Origin: Ancylostoma caninum | Taxonomy: Eukaryota > Nematoda > Chromadorea > Rhabditida > Ancylostomatidae | Length of the DNA stretch: 64,000 nucleotides | Direction of reading: 5' to 3' | NCBI GenBank assembly: GCA_037903475.1 | Contig: JBAJFG010000633.1 | Coordinates: forward strand, 434,001-498,000 | Shown here: piece after piece, positions 1 through 9,432 of the stretch | Layout of the letters: the number at the start of each line of letters is the position of its first letter | Numbering within the stretch: the first letter of the stretch is position 1 | The notes under the pieces: generated by a model | The model's input: the letters and a program-made list of their open reading frames with translations, nothing else | Databases searched by the model: none | Told to the model about the DNA's origin: nothing | Translations under genes and position numbers: made by a program

Positions 1-352
1 CGATGCAACGGAATCTGCTAGAATAGCTGGGAGAAGGGTGCAATGGGTCACACTCACACAACACCACCAAACTCCTGACAGAACCTCCCTAGGGTAAACA
101 TTTTCTCCAAGGAAACTTAGTGATGGGAAAACGTATCTAACTGTAAACTGTTGCGCTTAATGGTAACTCACATGGCAAATCGTGCTCTATCTACAGTAAC
201 TCTATCTACAGTAACTAGAAATAAATCGTTTTGTGGAGAAAAATTATTTTAGAGAGGATGTCATAGCCGGTGAGAAGCCCGTCATCAGCTAGATAATAGG
301 ATGTTCACTTCAGCACATTTCTTATCCTGTCGGTTCAAGCCCAATCTTTTGA
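1..352. other. No gene seen
   Basis: No convincing coding region or repeat boundary is visible. A stop codon at 350-352 closes the reading frame used by the downstream Penelope-like fragment, so no reverse transcriptase domain can be read upstream of it here. Confidence 0.4.
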
Positions 353-962
353 TACTGTAGTATAGTGGGCATCCATACCTGGCCTCAACGCCCGAATAGT
401 GAAGTCCGGTTTGGGTTCGACAAAATACCATTCTGTGTGCCCTTTATTTCCGATGAGGCAAGCACTGCCATACGGCGGTGCCTGAGGAAAGCTGGCTTAG
501 AAAATTCTGTAACAATTGTAGACGTTCCACCCACTGATCTTAGGCAAAAGCTCGTCCGCAACCACATGTACGACCGCATCTGCACTACACCAGGTTTTAA
601 AATCTATCCCTACGGCAGAAGTGGGACTGCATGATTTCAGATGCTATCTACCTGAAATCGTGTAAAGAATGCGGCGCTGAGTATATTGGGGAAACGGGTA
701 GGCCACTCTGTATCCGCGTTAAAGAGCACCTCGATGGCAAAAATAAACAACGCCCCTCCACAGCCCTGGGTGGTCACAGGTTACGGTACCATGTCGGAGT
801 CGATTTTGATGTTAAGGTCCCTACCTTGGTGCAAGAAATTCAAATCGCGGCGCGCAAAACCCTTGAGACATTCTGGATTCGTGCCTAAAATCCGGAAATG
901 AACCGCAAGAGCAGTGTCTCTCCATCACGCGGGAACTCAATTTGTATTTAAGGCACTTCTTT
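353..962 (+). pseudogene. Penelope-like element remnant (linker plus GIY-YIG endonuclease)
   Basis: This is the C-terminal part of a Penelope-like retroelement protein. The first section (to about 634) reads like the linker after the reverse transcriptase, including RKLVRNHMYDRICTT-like basic/Cys sequence (seen as LRQKLVRNHMYDRICTT). The second (631-888) carries the GIY-YIG-type signature: YLKSCKECGAEYIGETGRPL, then KEHLDGK and GGHRLRYH. This nuclease nicks target DNA during integration in Penelope-like elements. The two sections are in different frames, with a one-base shift near 620-630. A stop follows at 886-888, and recognisable C-terminal coding (SITRELNLYL) continues in another frame to about 962. 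The RT domain is missing, so the copy is 5'-truncated and dead. A non-Penelope GIY-YIG gene is unlikely given the linker. Confidence 0.72.
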
Positions 963-1750
963 TGAGGTCAGTTAGGCATTTTACAGTCCTTGTGCGCCAT
1001 CTGTAGGAAGTTTTCGAGCGCGCCGAGCCTGCGGCGCATGCGAGGCGCGTCCCGCTTGTAGCAGCGGTCCTCGATCAGCTGTTGGAGGTATATTATGTCT
1101 ATATTATGTGTGTAATATTGTGCCCAGGTAAGCGTTTTCATTTTCATTTCTTCATTATTTGAAATGTTTTGTAATGATGGGGACTGTAGCTGACCGATAT
1201 TGAGCGGACGGCCATGAAATTCTCGCGTTTTCCATGTTTTGCCCGCATATGCCTCAGATAGTCTTTTTTGATGTTTTCATGTGTTTTTTATTTGTTTTGG
1301 CCGTGTGGAGGCTGCCTGTCCCAGGTAGCCTCTTCTTTGTAGAAAAGACCCTGGGAAGCATTAGCTCATAATGGGGTTTTTCATTTTGTTCGCGAGGAAA
1401 CTTAAAAGATAAATAAATATGAAAGTGTGAACAATGTGAACAATGTGAACAGAGTAAAAGGAAAAAATTGAGGAAGAAAACATGCACATCGACGATCATG
1501 CAGACGGAGACAGAATATCAGCGATCCCACCGATTCACCGTCTTGCCCTCACACTGAGCGGCGGTGTGCCTCCTCACCTCTCAACCAGGAGCTGCTAGTG
1601 CTGCTGAGAAGTTCATCCTCGATTCCATCGACGTCTGCGGTTTCTCTAGTGACAGGAGAAAGTACTTACATAAAGAATTGCTAGAGAAACAGGTGAATTC
1701 GTCCCAGTTTTGGTAACGCAATACCCTGTTCTTGAGCTGAGTGTGATCTG
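963..1750. other. Non-coding stretch with one dispersed repeat
   Basis: No coding region is supported. It contains the dispersed inverted repeat at 1205-1378 and short repeated GTGAACAAT units near 1426-1450. The region from about 1600 may be the 5' untranslated part of the retrotransposon that begins downstream, but its 5' boundary could not be found. Confidence 0.35.
1205..1378 (-). repeat. Dispersed repeat R1, copy 1
   Basis: The reverse complement matches 11402-11590 over most of its length. Shared blocks include CCCATTATGAGC/CCCATTATCAGC, CCCAGGGTC, AAGAAGAGGCTACCT, AAAAACACATGAAAACATC and GCGGGCAAAAC. The two copies are inverted relative to each other and sit on either side of the retrotransposon at 1.75-11.4 kb. 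They could be the arms of one older inverted-repeat transposon or two independent insertions. Confidence 0.6.
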
Positions 1751-2240
1751 TTGCTACGCGCGACCCGTAGTGAAAGTCTTGCGCTGTTTTTGGTCGCATT
1801 CACAGGTGGACAAGCTGAGATCGTTCTGTCAAACAACATGGAAACGTGCTCCTCGTTTTCTGGTTTTAAGGATTGCTTCGAAGCCTCAAGGAGAACAGTG
1901 AGCTTCGAAAAGAAAATGCTTGCATTCCGGAATTACGTAGGGAGATTCAAATGTTAAGACAAAAATTGAGTGATTATGATTTCAATGATCAGAGTCTCAC
2001 ACCATCCGAAAACAAAGCTTATCTTGATAATTCGTGTAGTGAGAATTATAATCATAGATTACCTTCTCAACATGATCCAGATGAGTTCCATCAATGTGAG
2101 CGTCTTCGATCAATTTTAATAAGTGGAATTCGTGAATCGTTCTCACCATACATGAAAGAACTCTTTAACGTGATTTAGATAGCGTTTTGTCTGTTTTAAC
2201 CTTCCTAGGAGTTGAGACTTATCCGAATTCTATATATAGA
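1751..2240 (+). pseudogene. Non-LTR retrotransposon ORF1, 5' part (CR1/Sam-like)
   Basis: This is the start of an ORF1-type protein, the RNA-binding accessory protein of non-LTR elements. A coiled-coil-like segment (LKENSELRKENACIPELRRE, then IQMLRQKLSDYD) is followed by a conserved block resembling 'RRRSIVISGIPES' (here ERLRSILISGIRESFSPYMKE). After 2170 the homology continues in the next frame (DLDSVLSVLTFLGVETYPNS), so there is a one-base frameshift before a premature TAG. Coding similarity stops at about 2240, where a minisatellite-bearing element is inserted. The rest of ORF1 resumes at 6324-6365 and 6830. The N-terminal start is not certain because the upstream frames are also shifted. 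Confidence 0.65.
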
Positions 2241-4165
2241 TAGCGCCCCTTCGGGACGCTAGAAAGTCGGGTGGGGCAGGCGCAAAAGCTTCCCACTTGC
2301 CAAATCCCTTGAAAATTAACAAAGACGCAAAACTAATCATTACATGGGCTCGAATATGAAATTCTTGTCATGAGTTGAGTATGAGTATGAGAAGTTCTTT
2401 CTCCATCGTAGGGCGTAATCGTATGTTTTCCGCACTTATCAACCCAGATGTGTTTTCTATCGGCGGACCTGTATCCTGCCGTTCTCCACACTATTGGGCC
2501 AAAGCGGACCCTTCCTCATCTGGTGAACCCATATTCTGGCGTCACCTTCGCTGTTAAGCCACAGTGAACCCGTTCACCGTCGGCTGAACCGTATCCTAGT
2601 ATTCTTTCTATTGGACCAAAGCGAGCCCATATCCTAGCGTTCTCCACACCATTGGGCCACAGCTTATCCTTTCTCCATTGGTGGGCCAGCATTCTGGTGT
2701 TTTCCTCACTACTGGGCCATACCGGGCCCTTCCTCCATCGGTGGACCCAGATCCCGGCGTTCCCCACGCCACTGGACCACGGCGGACCCTTTCTCCTTTA
2801 GTGGATCCCTATCTTGGCGCTCTCCACGTTATTGAGCCACAGCGCACCCATCCTATATTAGCGGACCCGTATCCTGGCGTTCTTTACACCACTCGGCCAC
2901 GGCGGTGGGCTCTCTTCTGTCGGTGGACCCGCATTCTGGCGTCTTCTTCACTGGTGGGCCAAAGCGGACCCTTCCTACATCGGTGGACCCGCTTTCTGGC
3001 GTTCCACACTCCACTGGGCCACGTCAGACACGTTCTCAATCAGCTGAACCGTATCTTGCTATTCTCCACCTCACTGAGTCACAGCAGAGCCATCTCATAT
3101 TGGCGGACAGTATCCTGGCGTTCCTCACGCCATTGGGCCACGGAGGCCCTTATTCCATCTGAGAGCCCGCATTCTGCCGTCTTCTTCACAATTAGGCTAA
3201 GCCGACCCCTTCTCTAGCGCGAGCTTGCACCCCGTCATTCTCCAAGTATTAGATCAAAGCGAGCCCATATTCTGGCGTTCTCCACACCATTGTCAGTGAG
3301 CTAGAGCGAACCGATGCTATAATGGCGGACCTGCATGCTGGTGTAGTCCACAATTTGGGTCTATTGGGTCACAATGGGCCCTTCAGCGGTCAGTCAAACG
3401 TTATTGTGGTGTTTTTCCTCGCAATTAGGCCAAACTGGACCCGTCCCCCATCGGCGGAGCCGTATCCTAGTGTTTTCACCACTTTTGAGCCGCGGCACAC
3501 CTGTTTCCCATCGGAGCACCTGCGCCCTTTGAGATCTACCTAGAGAGTAATGGTGGGGGTTTGGGAGTCATTCAGAAATTTTGGCAAACTATGTATTAAT
3601 ATTTGTTGATTATAATCAATTATTGGTTAATTGGTGACACAATATCATGCTTGCTATTATGAAGCGTTTACTCTGTGTGTTAGTGCACAAGCTCTCTTGA
3701 AAATAACGGATATCGTGACTGCGCAATCGCATCGAGACCTAAGCGGGGGATGGGTCAGAGGCATCCCCCAAATGGGCCGACCGCGTATATACAGCCACCA
3801 CCCTGTTTCCAAGACGCTGTAGTTTTCAAAGAACCCGCCTTTCACTTCAATAAGGTCACTAAAGCGCCGCAACAGTGGAAGAGGGGTTTTCGTGCTCCGT
3901 ATGCTGCACTGCCCAAGAGTTGTAAACACTCCCTCACCCCTGTGCTGCGAGATCGCCAGCGAAAGTGGTGAAATCACCATCCTGTGCATGAAGGAGAGCC
4001 AGAATTGATGCAATTAGCGAGTCCCGAAACGAACGTGTCGGAGTCCCTAAAATTCGGCCACTTCGCCTCGTAGTCTGCGCCTCGAGATTACAGGTGTCTT
4101 GGTGCCGCCGCATTCATGGAACAATATGTCTAGCCGCTTCAGCCCCCTAGCTGCGCTTTGTTTAA
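2241..4165 (+). mobile_element. Minisatellite-bearing element E1
   Basis: One of five related copies in the window. It begins with a short hairpin-forming terminus (TAGCGCCCCTTCGGGACGCTAG-type; arms TAGCG/CGCTA), followed by AAAGTCGGGTGGGGCAG. About 120 bp of unique sequence comes next, then a tandem array of roughly 60-bp units, then a tail of about 600 bp. The head matches the inverted heads at 37.6-37.7 kb and 56.5-56.68 kb. The tail (3640-4165, with TGTAAACACTCCCTCACCCC, CGCCAGCGAAAG and TATGTCTAGCCGC) matches 28.25-28.54 kb. No coding capacity is credible, so it is non-autonomous. The class is uncertain: it could be a rolling-circle derivative or a retrotransposed composite. Confidence 0.65.
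2440..3540 (+). repeat. Approximately 60-bp tandem array inside E1
   Basis: About 18 diverged units with consensus parts CGGACCCTTCCTCCATCGG, TGGACCCGTATCCTGGCGTT and CTCCACACCATTGGGCCACAG. Because the period is near a multiple of three, it produces spurious proline-rich reading frames. The units differ from each other by substitutions and small indels, so the array is old. Confidence 0.8.
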
Positions 4166-4539
4166 CAGATCGCTGAGGGAGATCTGTATAAATTCAACAT
4201 ACCTCGATTCTCAGGAGAAAGTGATTTTTTCTGATAGATAAAATACTGCTCGAGGTGTTCGACGGTAGCTAAACCAGGCCACGCCAATTCATACAGGTTC
4301 ACATCCTACTAAGAAAAATTTCACTGATTGGGGCGTTGGATCTCTCCTTATAATATTGTGTTGGCCAGACCATTGCCTAGAGTGTCCCTTTGAGCTTGCG
4401 GTGAATCCAGTTCTCATCTAGAAAATTCATGCGAATCAATCTGTACTGAAAATCCAAGAGAAAATCTCAAGTTTGAGGATTTCACGTTCGAACTTCCTTA
4501 CAGTTTCAGAAGTTCCTTACACGTTCACAAACACAGCAA
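4166..4539. other. Spacer between E1 and E2
   Basis: No coding sequence or repeat match was recognised here. It may be diverged tail or head sequence of the adjoining minisatellite-bearing elements. Confidence 0.3.
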
Positions 4540-5768
4540 ACCCATGTGCCATCAGGGCATCCGCATCCTGGCGTCCCCCACCCATCTAAGCCACAGTGGA
4601 CCCCTCCTCCATCCGCGAGCCCATATCCTGGAGGTAACATTTTGGCCACGGTGAACTACTCCTCCATCGAGATAACCGTATCCTGACGTTCCCCACACAT
4701 TCAGGCCACAGCAGACCCGTCGTCAATCGGTGGATCCGATCCTTGCATTCCTCACATCTGAGCCACATTGATCCCTTCTCCATCCGCAAGTCCATATACT
4801 GAAGTTCCCCTAACTCTCCACACTTTTAAGCCACAGAATACCTATGCGAACTCAGAAGACCCACATCCTCGCATCCCCCACAATTCAAAGCCACAGCGGG
4901 CCCTTCGTCCATCGGTGGACCCATATCCTGGAGTTCCTCTAACTTTTGGGCCACAGCGGAACTCTCCTCCATCCGCGAATCCGTAATCTGGCATCACCCT
5001 TTTAAACCAGTAAACCCCTCTTCATTCGCATAACCGTACCCTGGCACTACTGGCCCTTCGTACATCTGTCGCCATCGTTGCATCCATATCTTCTGTAAAT
5101 CTCAACAGCAATGGAAGGAAGAGGTTATCCAGAAATCTTGAATAATTACATGCTTGGTCAGAGTACATGTCACAATGACCTATGATGGCGCATTTTTTCT
5201 ATGCATGTAAGTGTACAAACTGAAACTGATTCCATGGCTGCAGAATCGCTCAGGGACGTTTGGACGGATGCTAGGACGAGAATGTTCCAGTTCTGAGAGG
5301 GTGTAACGGATACCACCGCAGCGCTACGCCTAGGAAGCTCTCATGCCGTTCAGAGATCTCATCGCCGTCAGCGGAGGAGCAGCATGCCTATACGGTTCGA
5401 TTCTCTGTGTCTCCCTACAATATGCCTGCATAGTGGTTATCCTGCTCCGTATATTCTTGTAAACACTATCTCAGCCGGAGGCTGTGAGACTGCTAGACGC
5501 GGGTCCAGCAGCGAACTGGTCATGAGAGATTTCCTGACTCCATTGTGTGAGGTGGTTATGAAATCGCAAGCCCCGCGAGGACCTAGCCCAGGGCGCTGTC
5601 TGCGCACTCTCGTTTCGCCGTTATCCATTAATCGGTTTTCGTCGCAAACCTGCGCATCCACCCTTTATCACTGTCTATGCGCCTTTTCATATGATGAAAG
5701 GTTAGAGAAACAGACGGACCCTCACCGTCTGCAAAATGAGAATCAATACGCTATCATTCTTTATATAG
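4540..5768 (+). mobile_element. Minisatellite-bearing element E2 (diverged)
   Basis: A second, more diverged copy in the same orientation. It contains an array of about eight ~60-bp units (4560-5070) with the same motifs as E1 (GCCACAGCGGACCC, CATCGGTGGACCCATATCCTGG). The tail has TCCAGAAATCTTGAATAATTA and GTACAAACTG...GCAGAATCGCTCAGGGACGTTTGGACG, alignable with 3565-3750 of E1. The left head with the hairpin terminus is not seen, so E2 is truncated, or E1 and E2 form one composite. The right end abuts GAATTCTATA at 5769-5778, which also occurs just left of E1 at 2225-2234. Confidence 0.5.
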
Positions 5769-5778
5769 GAATTCTATA

Positions 5779-6323
5779 CAGGGGGGGCCATAAGTTATTG
5801 TACAACGTTTGCTGGCCCATTTCTCCGCAGTAGTAGAATATTTTTTGCCGCACTAGGCACTGTTTAATAGAGCTGGATTTGCTCTATCTTTTGATCACAA
5901 AAACCTCCTGGATACTTCCAAGATAACGAAAAAAGTTTATCGGAAACATTCATTGCAGACTTTCGGTGCCGCAAAATGCACTAACTCTGCCCGCAATTTC
6001 CGAGCAAAACAGCCACAAAAACAGTTTGATATTTTTAGAAAGAGCATTCTTTGCTCTTTAAGATGCATCTAAGCAGTACACCCCACTTTAGAGATTTGGT
6101 GGATTTTTCGTAAAAAATTTCCACATCAACCCGCTTTTTTCAAAAACCTGTTCTAAGTCCAACTGCTCCAAAGCAAAACTCTCCCGGGAAACCGGGTTTT
6201 AACTGTAAGATACTTTGATCCCTGCTCTATTCGGCAGCGAAAAGAGCAGGATAATCCATGTGTTGCTGGTGGAGAAATAAATGAGCAAACGTTGTACAAT
6301 AACTTATGGCCCCCCCCCCCCTG
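5779..6323. mobile_element. TA-flanked MITE with long terminal inverted repeats
   Basis: The left end (CAGGGGGGGCCATAAGTTAT, then TGTACAACGTTTGCT) is repeated inverted at the right end, where the C/G run is longer. Both sides are flanked by TA (5777-5778 and 6324-6325), the target duplication of Tc1/mariner-type elements. At 545 bp with no coding capacity, it is non-autonomous. It sits exactly at the right edge of the E1/E2 insertion, inside the interrupted retrotransposon. Confidence 0.75.
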
Positions 6324-6365
6324 TATATAGATTAGGAAAGCCGATGCAAAGTAGAGATCGTTTGC

Positions 6366-6829
6366 TTAAAGGCAGTGTCTCACCTCAGGGACAAAGTTCG
6401 TCAGTCGAAAGAATGCGAGCCGCTGAGCACAACGATGTACTTTGTTTTTCGTAGAAACGTCGAAAACCCCATAAGTTACGGGTTTCTTTGGCCGAGAATT
6501 TCGAAATTCTCGGCCAGTGGACGAGAGAGTTCATTCCGCAGTAAGAGCTTGCTGAGGGTGCGGCATGGTTTTTCAACACGGGTTTGTTTCTTTGATAATA
6601 GCTGCTGCTGAGAAGTTCATTTTAAGGTGCAATCTCAGCTTCTCAGCTCCGCTTTTGCTAGCTACGTAGCAAGAAAACTCGTCCGCTCCTGTATCCAATT
6701 TTGCCTTAAAAGTAGGGGTTTTTAAAGGTGTTTTCTGACATCAAGCACATCATTGGAATCAGCACTCCGAGCTGGACCTGAATCTGTGAATATCTCGGCA
6801 CCCAACATGAGTTGAGACACTGCCTTTAA
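6366..6829. mobile_element. TTAA-flanked MITE, family B copy 1
   Basis: Terminal inverted repeats TTAAAGGCAGTGTCTCACCTC / GAGTTGAGACACTGCCTTTAA (core AGGCAGTGTCTCA) are bounded by TTAA on both sides. TTAA duplication is characteristic of piggyBac-type transposition. Deleting the element and one TTAA restores the reading frame of the surrounding ORF1, showing a clean insertion. A perfect 26-bp palindrome lies at 6490-6515 (GGCCGAGAATTTC and its complement). A second family member is at 51861-52285. Confidence 0.78.
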
Positions 6830-7094
6830 GGTCATTCTTCCCAGTAGGTTCCATCAACAACTAGCTGTAAGAAGGGCACCGCATCTTCGATTTCTCTCAG
6901 TCAAAGGTCTCTCTCTCTACCTGCATGAGAGTCTCACACTGGCTGAAAGGAAAAATAGAAGAGAGCTGAGGACTAATCACGACAACTCTAACTTGGGCCG
7001 GGGTGCTTTTACCCTCTTGGGAACTGGTAGCGGCCCTGCTCAGGCATGTAGTACCGACGTGCGTAGTCCAGTCACCGAGAAAGCTTTAAACTGA
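6830..7094 (+). pseudogene. Non-LTR retrotransposon ORF1, 3' part
   Basis: Continues the ORF1 protein interrupted at 2240, via the small island 6324-6365 (LGKPMQSRDRL). It reads KVILPSRFHQQLAVRRAPHL then SVKGLSLYLHESLTLAERKN before the stop near 7092. This corresponds to the conserved C-terminal region of ORF1 proteins, an RNA-recognition-like segment ending in basic RRELR sequence. The ORF ends shortly before the endonuclease-RT ORF begins, the usual ORF1/ORF2 order. Frame continuity across the TTAA MITE supports a single ancestral ORF. Confidence 0.62.
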
Positions 7095-8179
7095 ATCTTA
7101 GTCATCGGTATTGTACAAAATTGAACTCATCTCTTTTATGTTTTTATTCAAATGTCAATAGCTAAGAATGCAGACTACATACAGCACATTCTTAGGAATA
7201 ATAATGACATCTATGTTCTTACGGAAACCTGGCTTCAGTGCCACCAGAGTAATTCGTGCATTTTTGGTGTTCTTGGCGATCATTATCAGGTGATTCGTTG
7301 TGACAGATGCAGTAAAAAAAGGGGGTGGAGTTGCAATTCTAATCAGTTATTAGCTCACTTATGAGTCAGTTTTTTTTTTCGGAAAGCGTGCGCAATGCAT
7401 ATGAAATCTTGGCGGTTGACGTTCTCTGCAATACAAATTCCTTCAGACTAATAGGCCTATATCGTACTCCCACCTGTTCGGCCAAACTAATGGTACAAAT
7501 GGTTAAGGCATTGAGTGATCTTACAGCGTGCCGGTAAGAGTGCTGTAATCATTGGCGATTTCAACATGTCTGAACTTGATTGGAATAATTTGAATAAGAC
7601 CGACTTAAATGGGAAACATAATTTTGAAGAATTCCTGCGCTCCCACAATTTCAAACAGTTTATAAATGGTCAAAATACTCCAGACTTGCTTCTGTGCAAC
7701 GACGAAACTCTTGTACAGAAGTATCAGTCAAAGAAACCGTGGGCAATAGTGACCACCACAACATTTCCTCGTGATACAATGTCGCTGCAATGAAAATTCA
7801 TTATCGTTCAGACATGCATATTCGAAATGTGATTTCAAGGCAATCTGTGAGTATCTCGCATTAATCTCGTGGACTGATTCATTCGAAACCCTCGCTACAG
7901 TATCGGAAAAGTATGAGATGTTCATATCCATACTACAACATGTGATAGAAATGTTCGTTCCTTGGGAGCCGATTCAATCCAGGTACTCAAAGCTACCCCC
8001 ACATCTGGAGAATATGTTACATCATAGAGAATGCCTATTTGAGTAGCCCGAGTTTCATCTCAGCCTGGTGATTGGAATAAACACAAAAAGTTCTCAACAA
8101 AATTCACTAAGGAACTCAATAATTTCAGGTCGTCAATAGAGAACAAAATAATTTTATCGGGTCAGATACAAAGCTTCTA
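7095..8179 (+). pseudogene. Non-LTR retrotransposon ORF2, endonuclease part (CR1/Sam-like)
   Basis: This encodes the APE-type endonuclease that nicks the genomic target. Visible motifs are DIYVLTETWL (catalytic Glu region), VIIGDFNMSELDW (GDFN metal-binding region), TPDLLLCND, and in a shifted frame the SDHH motif at 7748-7759. Several single-base frameshifts break it: near 7310-7370 (A and T runs), near 7740, and at the TAG at 8044-8046. The linker before the RT follows (WNKHKKFSTKFTKELNNFR). The sequence is cut at 8179 by a mariner transposon and continues directly at 9433. CR1/Sam affiliation is inferred from the ORF1 type and the RT motifs. Confidence 0.75.
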
Positions 8180-9432
8180 TTAGGTTGAGGGATTATGAAT
8201 GTCCGTTTGACCAAAGAACTAAATTTATTGCAAAAGCAACAACTCAACAACTTAATCGGTGATATATTCACCTTCTTTATCTATGACCTTCTTCCATCTT
8301 TTGCGCAGGGAACGGATCCCTCTCTCGAAGAACTCGGGTGGCTGCGAATCGAAGAAGTTGGACACCCAAAGTCGGATCTCGTCGAGGTTTTGAAACTTGT
8401 TCTCCTTCAGACTGTGCTGCATTGACCAAAACAGGTGGTAATTCGAAGGCGCAAGATCCGGGCTATATGGCGGATGAGGTAGAACCTCCCAGCCCAGCTC
8501 TACGATTTTCTGCTGCACGATCCTTGCAACATGCGGTCTGGCGTTGTCGTGAAGGAATTTTGTGGTCCTTATATCCACTCCTTGTCGACGCAGTGCCTGG
8601 TCCACGCAGGTCAATTGTTGTGCGTAGAGTTCTGCCGTGACCGCCTGACCAGGAGTTAGCACCTCAAACTACACAAGACCTCTGACATTCCACCAAACAC
8701 AGAGCATGGCCTTTCTTCCATGAGTGTCGGGTTTCGGGGTGGCTCTTGGCTCTTCTCCGTGTCCTAACCACTGCCTTTCTCTGGTCACGTTGTTGAACTG
8801 GATCCACTTCTGTGACGATTGAGTCGTAAAAACCACTGTTCTCTGCAAGGCGGATGAGGATTCCAGCAATCTAGACAAGTGCAGCCTTGTTGGCGTCGCT
8901 GAGTTGGTGTGGGATCCATTTCCCTTGTCGGTTCGTCTTCCTCGGGTGTAGGTGGTTGGCGATAGTATTCTGATCACATCCATACATCTGCGCGAGTGCA
9001 CGCGTAGTTTGACAGGGATCGGACTCGACGGCTTCTTTCAGCGCATTATTGTCTACAGCTTGACGTCGCCGTTGATACTCTTCGTATTCAAGGGACTCAT
9101 CTCCGTTGTGAAAACGGTCAAACCATCTCCGGCACTGGCGCTCTGATATGACATCTTCTCCGAAAGCGTTGCATAGGCTACAATGAGATTCAGCTGCCGT
9201 TTTTCCTTGTTTGAAGTCATAGAGCATACATACGCGCAACCGATATTTGTGGTCAGTCATCGTCAAATAGTTTTTTAGAGTGAGAAATGAAAGAATTTTG
9301 GTATTATTTAAAAATGGTTCTACGCGCCAGAACATGCTCTTTAAAGAGAGTATGCGATCATCCCTAAAAGCTTGAACAGCGTTTAAATGTAACGAGCCAA
9401 AAGTAGCGGACATTTATAATTCCTCAACTCAA
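8180..9432 (-). mobile_element. Mariner transposon (complete ends, degenerate)
   Basis: This is a 1253-bp element with imperfect ~26-bp terminal inverted repeats: TTAGGTTGAGGGATTATGAA at the left, and TTGAGTTGAGGAATTATAAA as the complement of the right end, both followed by TGTCCG. TA duplications lie at 8178-8179 and 9433-9434. Removing the element and one TA rejoins the host retrotransposon reading frame. It resembles the mariner family known from hookworms (the bandit element of Ancylostoma caninum); that affiliation is inferred from protein similarity, not searched. Confidence 0.88.
8252..9260 (-). pseudogene. Mariner transposase pseudogene
   Basis: The transposase reads on the minus strand from ATG at 9260-9258 (MTDHKYRLRVCMLYDFKQGK). 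The N-terminal helix-turn-helix region (GEDVISERQCRRWFDRFHNG, ALAQMYGCDQNTIANHLH) is intact. The middle is in another frame (WIQFNNVTRERQW, KPDTHGRKAMLCVWWNVRGL), and the C-terminal catalytic part is in a third section (LTPGQAVTAELY, FLHDNARPH, YSPDLAPSNYHLF). At least two frameshifts exist. The third catalytic Asp of the D,D34D triad is Asn here (PSN instead of PSD), and the first Asp region (usually DEKW) reads SSQKW. The enzyme is therefore inactive. The total length, about 336 codons, is normal for mariner. Confidence 0.88.

Noticed and set aside
2440..3540. CRISPR-like array
   Set aside because: Units are contiguous tandem repeats without unique spacers, in eukaryotic transposon context.
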